Shown here: piece by piece, positions 55,634 to 64,000 of the stretch
Layout of the letters: every line of letters starts with the position of its first letter
Numbering within the stretch: position 1 is the stretch's first letter
NCBI RefSeq assembly: GCF_051622035.1
Contig: NC_135360.1
Location: forward strand, 7,254,001 to 7,318,000
Source: Arctopsyche grandis
Lineage: Eukaryota > Arthropoda > Insecta > Trichoptera > Hydropsychidae
Reading direction: 5' to 3'
Length of the DNA: 64,000 nt
Notes under the pieces: generated by a model
The model's input: the letters and a program-made list of their open reading frames with translations, nothing else
Told to the model about the DNA's origin: nothing
Database searches by the model: none
Made by a program: the position numbers and the translations under genes

Positions 55634-56358
55634 TAAAATCTGTACCTTAATTATACTTAATAGACCGTTTTAAATATTTTCACCTATTGACGAAAGTTTC
55701 TTAGAGCTCTATTTGGTTTTTAATTTGCATATAATAAATTCATCCCGACTTACATACAAAAGTAATTTTAAAATATCATATTAACTGCGTTTTGTTAATT
55801 TTTCTCCTATTTAGTTGTAAGCTTACAAATACTAATAGAACGCAATAAAGAGCATAAAATATGTGGGAGGAGATGAAAAAAATACCACTTCCCGTCAATT
55901 TTGACGGTCACTGAGTGCAACTCATTGTTTTCATTTTCGAATGAGTGTTCAACGTGCTTAATTAATTACGCAACGCTACGATTTTAATGAATTCAAAGAA
56001 TGGAGAAATTTTTCAAAACCTACTATACAAAGTTTTTCCGACATATGTACAAATCTACAGTTTTCAATTTAATACTAATAAATTTGGAAGGGTATTTTAT
56101 TTAGGCTACAAAACTTTCCGACAAGGCCCAATTTTTTTGAAGTTTTTTCTTATAACAAGAGATAGGACCGGAAGCGTGCTTTTTCCAGGAAACAGGGCGT
56201 TTTCGGCATATTTTCCAGGAAACGGGGCAAACTACAAAGCTAGAGAGCTTAAAAAAAGGTTCATTATAAAAATGAACAAAGCACGATGAACAATGAACGG
56301 CGCAAAGTTGGTCCGCTCTTTACTTATAACTTTCTCCCACCTGAGCAACGCCGGGTAA
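55634..56358. other. No gene seen
   Basis: AT-rich. An open frame of 100 codons (55987-56289) has no recognised features. Confidence 0.45.
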
Positions 56359-56609
56359 GGGCGAAATACACAGCACGGCACGTGGAACGTCGACAAGTTC
56401 TCATACATTTCTTCAAATATGGGATACACTGTTATCGATCACTGTCAAGCAAAGATAAATACAAGGATAAAATTTTACCGAAAACGCTCCAGGGGATCAT
56501 TTTGAGACGGTGCGTGCTGGGCGTTCCATAAATATGTGCAAGGCACGGCCCCTTTTTTTTTTGCACGTTTAAAACCATGTGCCACGTTCATCGCTTTGTG
56601 TTTTCGCTC
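56359..56609 (+). mobile_element. Harbinger-like MITE, copy B3
   Basis: The ends GGGCGAAATACACAGCACG and CGCTTTGTGTTTTCGCTC are flanked by TAA (56356-56358 and 56610-56612). It is 251 bp and close to B2 inside (GTGGAACGTCGACAAGTTCTC). Confidence 0.87.
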
Positions 56610-56920
56610 TAATTCGACATCGGAATATATCATAAACAAATATTTATTTTAATCTAAATTTCATACAAGTGTGTAAATAAAACGCAATTGATGAAGAAGT
56701 TTCAAAGATTATAATTCACGGAAAAGTGATCATTTTCACTTTTAATTTATTTATTCATTCGCATTACTTTCACGCAGCTATATAAAAATACGTACACAAA
56801 AAATGCGAATTAAAATTGACTTATGAATGTAAGCAATGCGTTAACGCACCGTGACGACACAAATAGACTAGCAAATACACAAAAAAACAAATAGACATAT
56901 AAAATAACCAGCAGAATAGA

Positions 56921-56977
56921 CTAGTGGTTAGCATATAATGCTTTGAACAGAGTGGTCACAGGTTAAAGTCCCGCTGG

Positions 56978-57047
<70 letters not shown>

Positions 57048-57165
57048 CTTTGTATAGTACTAATAATATTTGTGTCAAATATACAATGTTTCTGGGCAGG
57101 AATGTGCATTGTGGTTACCTATTAGGCCTTCCTGGTATAGATTAAGATATATCTAAGCTTAATAA
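56921..57165 (+). mobile_element. tRNA-derived SINE copy S5
   Basis: The A box side reads AGACTAGTGGTTAGCATAT, followed by TTTGAACAGAGTGGTCACAG and a decayed B box (GGTTAAAGTCCC). The body is replaced by a (TA)n run (56979-57041). The 3' end CAATGTTTCTGGGCAGGAAT and CTTCCTGGTATAGATTAAG is preserved. Confidence 0.8.
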
Positions 57166-57171
57166 CTAATT

Positions 57172-57300
57172 ATTTATTTATTTATAGTTAGTTTTGGACC
57201 ATTGTGGCATTACAGGAAGAACCTAATGCGCCACAGTAGCCTACATTTGATAAAGACAAACAAAAAATAAAGCAAAAAATGCCCACATTTATGTATATAT
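57172..57300 (-). mobile_element. Short LINE 3' end related to LINE-1
   Basis: TTTATTTATTTATAGTTAGTTTTGGACCATTG mirrors the LINE-1 3' tail at 13888-13922. The element is on the minus strand and heavily 5'-truncated. Its inner boundary is not clear. Confidence 0.5.
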
Positions 57301-57505
57301 AATATAATTACTAGTGTTGTTGTAGTGTATCAACGAGTGGTTTTGAAAGGGTACCATTTATCGGCCTGGCAAATAAAAATAATACCCCTCTCTAAAATAG
57401 CTCGCACGACAGATTCGGTTTTCAAAAGTCAAATGGGTTGCCAGTAACAAAAATAAAATTTGACAAAAGTATATACCGACCCTAACAACCTTATCTTAAA
57501 TGAAC

Positions 57506-57699
57506 CCTAACTTAACCTAAGGGCCGGGCCGCACCGTGCAACTTTGTCGGCCGACTTGTTGCGCGACACGAAAAAATGTATGGAAATGTGTGCGACAAAC
57601 AAGTTGACGAGTGTGGCATGTCCCATCTACCTGCATGCATTGGTCTGGTCGCCCTCAACCAAGTTGTTGCGACCTGGCCCTAACCTAACCTAACCCTTA
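57506..57699. repeat. Telomere-like CCTAA tract split by a Harbinger-like MITE (J2)
   Basis: CCTAACTTAACCTAA precedes and TAACCTAACCTAACCCTTA follows MITE J2 (57521-57680, 160 bp). J2 has ends GGGCCGGGCCGCACCG and CGACCTGGCCC, with TAA duplicated at 57518-57520 and 57681-57683. It is J1 in the opposite orientation. Confidence 0.8.
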
Positions 57700-58024
57700 A
57701 ATAAATAAGTGTTGGCTGCTAAGATATTACTATTACCCAGTGAAAATGTAACTGGTTATGGTTATTTATTTTTGTTTCTGGCAATTAGTTTGATGTTTGA
57801 TTTGCCGGGCGAACGCCGATTCTGTCGTGCGAGCTATTTCGGAGATGTTGATTTGACATTGTGACACAGCCGCGCCAAAATTATTATCCCGTTTTGAAAT
57901 GGAATTGATACATAAACCACTCCTGAGGCTATTGTCCACAGCTCTTTCAGCTAGCATAGCCTTTGCGGCCAATTTGCATGTATATTATATTATTATTATA
58001 CAAATTCACAAGGGGTTACCTGTC

Positions 58025-58062
58025 ATGGCCGCCGCTCGACTAACTCCAGAATATTTGCAGAA
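58025..58062 (+). CDS. Candidate first coding exon, unidentified gene
   Basis: ATGGCC in a fair context, reading MAAARLTPEYLQ, then a GTATGT donor after AA. Upstream 57780-58020 is GC-richer (TTGCCGGGCGAACGCCGATT), which would suit a promoter. An in-frame upstream ATG at 57899 would add 42 residues with a hydrophobic stretch. No following exon was found before the window end, so this is only suggestive. Confidence 0.25.
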
Positions 58063-58962
58063 GTATGTGCTATTTTCGATCATTTTCTGAACGCGATGAT
58101 GTATTTATAGTGTTCGAGGTTGATTTGTATTGATTTTCGATGAATTTTTGATACGTAGTTCGGTCGGTTGCTGGTTAATTGCTCGTTTCTTCGCTTCTGT
58201 TGCACCCGTTTTCCTTGAAAAGTGCATTGATTATTGCATTCGATGCACGACGCATCGTATGCTTCATTTGCACTATTAATCAATGTATCGTCGTATGCAA
58301 GTGTGAATTATTTGTGTGCCGAAATTGCCGAGTTGTATTAGGCGTTGTTGTTACCTTTTGGTATTGAGTGCGCCGCGGATTAGGATGAGGGTCAAAATTA
58401 AGCGGAATTTTTGTATAATAATGATTTTTAAAGGTCGACTGGTAGCCGTTTTGTGAGGTCGTCAATTGGCTGGTTGGTTTTGTTTTTAATTTAGCTTATT
58501 TGTTGATGGAAAGGTGTGGAATTTTATACTTTGTATAGTGTTTTGCTGTTGATTGAAATATGTACAGTGGAACGTCGATTATGCGGATTACATATATTAT
58601 TTATATAATGGGTATAAATATATTTACGAGTAGTCGAGACGGAAAAACTGGATTTGTGTAAGGTCAGGCACGGTTGATGTGAAACTTTCGAGCTTATTTT
58701 GTGGTTTTTTTACAATTAAGTTGCCATTTTAGAGTTTTATACAGCAAATTCGCACTATGTATCTATCAATTGTTTTATACATATACTCGGATTCAAGCAG
58801 AGCAAGCAGATATACATATATATACGTGCCCGTATTTTTCGTTACGTTCTCCGTAACGTTTTTTCGGTGAATCGTCTCTAAGGTGATACGATTTTTGCAT
58901 ATTGATTTGATTTTTTTCACAATTTTTACATTATGAGTTGCCATTTTATACAACAAATTCGA

Positions 58963-59356
58963 GGATGCGGTGCATCCGCTCTAAAATCGCCAGACAAATT
59001 GAACGACAGATTAACGGACGGCTGCTTTAAATGCAATTCTCATCTTCTCGAATGATATATTGCACATCAGATGCCGGGTAACCTTTCGATGTGCACAGAT
59101 GCAATTATTAAAATGGTAATTATTAAAATTGAGTTGGATCTTTCAGGCGAGTTTAATAAGGCAAGATTCGATAAGTTCCGAATCTTGCCTTATTAAACTC
59201 GCCAGAAAGATCCAACTCAATTTTAATAATTGCATCTGTGCACATCGAAAGGTTACTCGTCATCTGATGTGCAATATATCATTCGAGAAAACGAGAATTA
59301 CGTTTAAAGCTGCCGTTCTGTTAATCTGGCGATTTTAGAGCGGATGAACCAAACCC
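58963..59356. mobile_element. MULE-like foldback, copy K3
   Basis: It begins GGATGCGGTGCATCCGCTC and ends GAGCGGATGAACCAAACCC, with the exact 9-bp duplication CAAATTCGA at 58954-58962 and 59357-59365. The arms are long: GAGTTGGATCTTTC and its mirror meet around 59160-59180. The interior matches K1 and K2 (ATCGAAAGGTTACTCGTCAT). Confidence 0.88.
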
Positions 59357-59365
59357 CAAATTCGA

Positions 59366-60967
59366 CTCTCTCAATTATTTTTTTTATATGTAACATTAAT
59401 TTATATTCTCTTAAAAATTGAAGTTGAATGAGATAGAACTATGCACTTTTCGTTACCTCTTCCGTAACGGTTAATTGTCGTATTCATTTTGATATTAAGT
59501 TAAACCACATTCAAAGCAGTTTTTGGGTTTTAGCTCGAGTGTAAGTTTTATTCGGCGTATTTAAGATATCAAATAATTTATTATCTTTTAATAAAGAAAT
59601 ATACTTTATTTAAAAAAATCGACTGGACGCAATTTGCTATACTGTTTTTTGCGGGCTGTTTATTATTATTTAATTAAATGCAATCAGGAAATTTGAAAAG
59701 AATGAGGAATCAGCAGAAAAAAGTTTCGGAAGACATGAATTTTGAAATATTTGAAAAATTATTTTATATTTTTGTACCTTTCTGATCTTTTTGTTGAATA
59801 ATATTCCAAAAAAACCTACTATTTTTTTTTTATAGATTTCTTAAATAAATTATTTTGTTTTTGTACAATTTGACGTGTGATTTATTGTTAAAAGTAAAAC
59901 CCAGCGTATCGTTTGTTAGGTTTTTTGCATATTGATATGCATATAAATGAAACACTTTGATTTTTACATATTTTTAGAATAGACGAATAGACGCAGTTCT
60001 ACGTCAAGATTTATATACTTATACATACATATATATTATTAAAACCACAGTCAAACCCACTGTGCATTGATTTTAATCATATATGTATTCCGCATTACAA
60101 AACGATATCAATTCGTCGCAAAAGGAAACCAAAATGACGCATCGAAGCTTCACGACAATCCTTTATCCAAGTCGAATCAATACAAAAAACACGAGGCGTC
60201 GCCCAGGACTCGAGAATGAGAACCTACACACACATACACAGGCGACTATGTAGCTATCAACAGTTTTAGAAGCTCCAATATCGACAGGTGGTCGTACTCA
60301 AATCAACAGGTGCTTCGCCAATATACCGGACGTCGACTCATTTTATATTATAGTCAGATTTCCCAATACTTGGGAAATCATATTATATTTAGCGTTTGCT
60401 ATTTTGCAGTGGGGTGCGTAGGCGCCGCACAGTGGTCCCACTATGCAAAGCCGATTTGCATTATTATTTCGTTCGTTTATTAGCCCGTTAGGCGATAGGG
60501 TTTATTGCTTACGTGGGAAGTTGGGTATTTCCGTTGCAGTTCGCGTAGGCAACCATTTGTCTGCCAGAATTGTATGATACTTACATATATGCCGTGGTAA
60601 ATGAACTCTGTAGCGTAGTCAAGATGCTTTCCTTGTCGAAGGTGCTTTCCTTGAATGCTGGATGCGAATCATGCGGGATCACCTTCGTTCGTTGAGATTT
60701 GATGATATTATGGTTCGAAAGAATTGCTTTTGCCATATGCAGGATTCTCTGGGAAAAAAAATGGAGCCAATGTCGTCAGGGTTGGGTAAAAATATTTATA
60801 TGTAATTGGCGTAGCCGATGGATCCAATTATATTTTCCCCATGATGCCATTTTGCCTCTGAGCGTCATTTATATTTTGCCATTTTGCACCTGAGGTAGAG
60901 TCTGTTCAAGAAACGAGTGATCTGGGTGACAGTATTAGTGTATGTATATACATGCAGTGGTCATTAG
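59366..60967. other. No gene seen
   Basis: AT-rich. One small perfect hairpin (GATTTCCCAATACTTGGGAAATC, 60358-60380). 60400-60470 is locally GC-rich (GTAGGCGCCGCACAGTGG). Nothing else was recognised. Confidence 0.45.
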
Positions 60968-61069
60968 TAGTCACCGGAGCCTGAGGGGGCCGTGTATTGT
61001 TCAAAGGTTGTAAATGCATTGTTAAAGGTTTGCCGAACAATGGATAGCACTGTCACTATCCTACCTCTA
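60968..61069. mobile_element. hAT-like MITE, copy G4
   Basis: The same 102-bp form as G1 but inverted: TAGTCACCGGAGCCTGAGG to GACTATCCTACCTCTA-type ends, flanked by the exact 8-bp duplication GTCATTAG (60960-60967 and 61070-61077). Confidence 0.9.
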
Positions 61070-61442
61070 GTCATTAGTTTCGCTTCGGCGTTCGACGTAG
61101 GAGGACGTATCGTCGCTTTTTCATACACGGTGGTTACAAAGTTCCCAATACATAAGTAATATAAAAAAATTGTTAGTTATTTTTTTCAACAATGTAAAAG
61201 TATAGGTATAATACAGTCGTGCATGATGTAGTGGTGGGGCATGTGCGCTCCGGTATTTCCCTCCGCCAAAACCAGATAATAATCCAAAAAAACCCGTCAA
61301 TTCCGTTTCAAAATTCCAGAAATAAATAAATTAAAGAAATAAAAAAATAAAGAGATATAAATAAATTTAGATAACAAAAAAGTTCCTTTTGTTTCATTTT
61401 TGAGAAAATCTTTAAAAAATTAATATATGTATATGCGTAACG

Positions 61443-61833
61443 GGTCTACGTGACGAGCCAGAATGTTAAATGACAGAAAACACAAATATTGGAAGGCAAA
61501 GATCGAAAATCGAAAGATCTTAAGTCGAAAGATCTAAAAAAAAGGGTGCATGGTAAACGGTACATACTCACTTAATTTGCGCGAGCAGGGTACAACAGGA
61601 ACAAGAGGAACAGGCTTTTCCTCCCGTATTCTGCGCACGCACATTAATACGGGAGGAAATGCCTGTTCCTCTTGTTCCTGTTGTATCCTGCTCGCGCAAA
61701 TTAAGTGAGTATGTACCGTTTACCATGCATCCTTTTTTTTGATCTTTCGACTTAAGATCTTTCGATTTTCGATCTTTGCCTTCCGATATTTGTGTTTTCT
61801 GTAATTTAACATTCTGGCTCGTCACGGAGACCG
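61443..61833. mobile_element. MULE-like foldback element, copy I-B
   Basis: A nearly perfect palindrome of about 390 bp. The left arm starts GGTCTACGTGACGAGCC and the right ends GGCTCGTCACGGAGACCG, with the centre near 61640 (GGAACAGGC / GCCTGTTCC). The exact 10-bp duplication ATGCGTAACG flanks it (61433-61442 and 61834-61843). The inner part equals I-A, but the outermost 35 bp differ. An open frame across it is an artefact. Confidence 0.9.
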
Positions 61834-61924
61834 ATGCGTAACGCATACTTTGCAGTCAACCGGTAGTTACGAACACTGTCAACCAGGTCGCTCGTTTCTT
61901 GAACAGACTCTACATATGCAAATT

Positions 61925-62185
61925 TATAGATAATTTTTTTGATATATTCAAATAGTGGTGACATATTGGGTGGGATGGTTTCTGCCAGATTTATGAGGAA
62001 CCGTTTCAACAATAAAATCAGATATATTGGCAAACTCTGATAGGGAATGATCGATTTGGGGTCACAAATATCCAAGTTGACTAGCAGCACTACAGATACC
62101 ACTCGGAATAAATAATTTTCAATCTACGGGATCGAACCTTTTGTGTTAAGCATTAATGCAACCACTAAGCTATGCTGCTGACTAA
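61925..62185 (-). mobile_element. tRNA-derived SINE copy S6
   Basis: Read on the minus strand: TAGCTTAGTGGTTGCATTAA (A box), AGGTTCGATCCCG (B box), the body with GATCATTCCCTATCAGAGTT and GAAACGGTTCC. The 3' end is missing or diverged. Confidence 0.78.
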
Positions 62186-62748
62186 TATGCATATACAGGT
62201 ATTTATAATATATTAAAACGAAAGCGATGTACATATGTATGTATTTATTGTTTTTATTTTTCATGGATAAGTATTTAGAATTCAAAAAATAATAATACAA
62301 CTATCAGAAGTTCCAAAGAATGTAGGAGATTGCAACGTAACCACTGATGATTTGTACGCGAATGGCCGTGCGAATCGTGGGGATGCATTGAAAATTGAAA
62401 AATATTAATTTGTATGTACATATACCGTGAGTATATACGAATGTAAGAACGCGCCGTGACCAAGAGTACCCAAACAATGCTCATTTGTACTCGGACGGCT
62501 GGGTGAGCCTGCATGCTGAAACAGTAGCGACAATAGTCTCGGATGTGGTTCACGTATCAGTTCCTTGCCAAAACCACTAGTTGAAATATCAACGGGCACA
62601 ACACTAGTTATAAATACTAAAGAGGGCCGGAAAGCTTATGTTACTAGTGTTTTTAAAAGCGATTGCAAATTTCCTACATAATTAGGAAATTAAATTTAAG
62701 GTAAGGCTCCAACGGTCGACCAGTTTTGGACCTGACCCATTAGGCTTA

Positions 62749-63048
62749 GGGAGAAAACACACAGCGGTGAATGTGGCACATGATTTTTTTTTTTAGATAC
62801 TTTTAAACATGTGTAAAAAATGTGTCGTGCCATGTAGTTTCGTGCCGGGCATTCGTGGAACGCACAGCATGCCCCCCCCCCCCCAATTACTCTCTGGAAC
62901 TTTTTCGGTAAAATTGTATGCTTGTATTTATCCTTGCTTGACAGTGATCGATAACGGCGTGTCCCATATTTGAAGAAATGTAGGAGACCACCCACAGCGA
63001 GGAGAAATGCACACGATGTGCCGTTCACCGCTGTGTGTTTTCGCCCTT
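62749..63048 (+). mobile_element. Harbinger-like MITE, copy B4
   Basis: The ends GGGAGAAAACACACAGCGG and CGCTGTGTGTTTTCGCCC are flanked by TTA (62746-62748 and 63049-63051). It is 300 bp, with a C-run at about 62873-62884 inside. It is the copy closest to B1. Confidence 0.88.
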
Positions 63049-63396
63049 ACTCTTCTCGTATCCCTGTCGCGTTGACGCTAACCGTTAAGGTACTGTTCAA
63101 TGGAACTGTATATAACTATTGTATCAAACAAATTGATCAGATTAGATTACGTTAAGGTAACCAACCCCGCCGATTACAATGGATTGCCATGAATAATTTT
63201 ACTTGTAATTAATGTAATCAACGATCGAACGACTGCTTTTTTTTGTATTAAACATCAATTTTAAAACACGACCTACTGCGATAAGATCAGCTTTTTTTTA
63301 CCTACGCTTATTTATAATTCACAAAAAGCACGCATACGCTTATAAAAACGCACACTATATATAAAAAGCGCCCAGTGTGCATCGAATCCTAAATAA

Positions 63397-63545
63397 GGGC
63401 GCAGAAACAGTAGTACGTGGCACGATTTTGTTTAGATAGTTGTGCACATGTAAAAAAAAAAACGCTAGCACGCCTGCTCTATGCCAGGCCAAATATCACC
63501 CCCTGGAGTGTTTTCGGTGTTATATTTGGGTATGATGGTGCATTT
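63397..63545 (+). mobile_element. Partial Harbinger-like MITE, copy B6
   Basis: The left end GGGCGCAGAAACAG follows TAA, with B-type interior (TAGATAGTTGTGCACATG, CCTGGAGTGTTTTCGGTG). The right terminus is absent. Confidence 0.55.
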
Positions 63546-64000
63546 ATAAAAATCACTTCGCTCCTTAAAACGAATCATTTGCGCATTAGAATAAAATATA
63601 TTGTGCATTAAATAAATATATATTTCTGTTAAACAAAAAAAATTTTGTACTTGTAATGCAATATTTTATTTGCAGTCTAAAATAAAAAAAAAATGTTTCG
63701 ATCATATGTACATATATGTATATAACAATTAAGAGGTGCGCAGTTAAAAAACATAAAATGACAAATTAAAAATATGGTGCTTAATATATATAAATAGGAT
63801 ATGGTAATGCGCATTTCATTCATTTTAGGTTGCTTTATATTTTTCTTTTGTAAAAGTAATTTATTAAATACTGACCTAATTTAAACAATACATTTATAGT
63901 TTTTCAAGTGATTCAAGTTTTTGTATTATTTTTTTTATTTATTAATGGGTTTTAGTATTATTTCTTATTTAAATTTTTTAAGTGTTCAAATATTATATTA
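63546..64000. other. No gene seen
   Basis: AT-rich to the window end. No repeats or exons were identified. Confidence 0.5.

Noticed and set aside
60968-61069. Helitron ends (TC start, CTAG end) in element G
   Set aside because: All dispersed copies have exact 8-bp target duplications, which Helitrons do not make.
61568-61846. Open frame of 92 codons
   Set aside because: It lies entirely within the palindromic foldback I-B, whose base composition keeps frames open by chance.

Overview
The window is AT-rich nuclear DNA from an animal, almost certainly an insect. Reasons: spliced genes with short GT-AG introns, clear orthologues of the insect genes insomniac, DRG1, EMC3 and LAMTOR2, a tandem pair of arthropod-type GT10 fucosyltransferases, CCTAA/TTAGG telomere-like tracts, and a dense load of insect-style LINEs, tRNA-derived SINEs and MITEs. 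I cannot fix the order or species. There is no prokaryotic, viral-genome or CRISPR content.

Host genes, left to right: the 3' part of a four-pass MARVEL-like membrane protein (minus, 3283-3700); DRG1 (plus, 19405-22355, 8 exons, 363 aa), tail-to-tail with EMC3 (minus, 22542-23609, 5 exons, 262 aa); insomniac/KCTD2-5-17 (minus, 28164-30200, 2 exons, 218 aa); a fucosyltransferase cluster, all plus strand: a broken last-exon copy (37592-38170), FT1 (39153-42771, 5 exons, 479 aa) and FT2 (44697-47303, 5 exons, 441 aa); LAMTOR2 (minus, 48955-49413, 125 aa); a GC-rich first exon of an unidentified membrane protein (51051-51264, plus); and a weak candidate first exon at 58025. Exon joints were derived by hand; phases agree at every junction given.

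Most of the rest is transposon sediment. Two related CR1/Jockey-type LINEs are near full length: LINE-1 (13888-18245, minus, ORF2 with one frameshift) and LINE-2 (32066-35782, plus, one uninterrupted 941-aa ORF2). At least a dozen small DNA-transposon families can be recognised from terminal repeats plus exact target-site duplications (TSDs): hAT-like (8 bp), MULE-like foldbacks (8-10 bp), PIF/Harbinger-like (TAA/TTA) and piggyBac-like (TTAA). Many are nested, so their order of arrival can be read: a SINE split by a Harbinger MITE, itself split by another MITE, and also split by a hAT MITE (7155-8334); a foldback holding a Harbinger MITE (12502-13050); and a hAT MITE inside the exon of the dead fucosyltransferase copy.

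The fucosyltransferase region (36.7-47.3 kb) is the most informative part. Segmental duplication made extra copies, one decayed, and later insertions sit in one paralogue while the other shows the empty site. I found no convincing new enzymatic or defence system; the novelty lies in unnamed repeat families and in how they are stacked.
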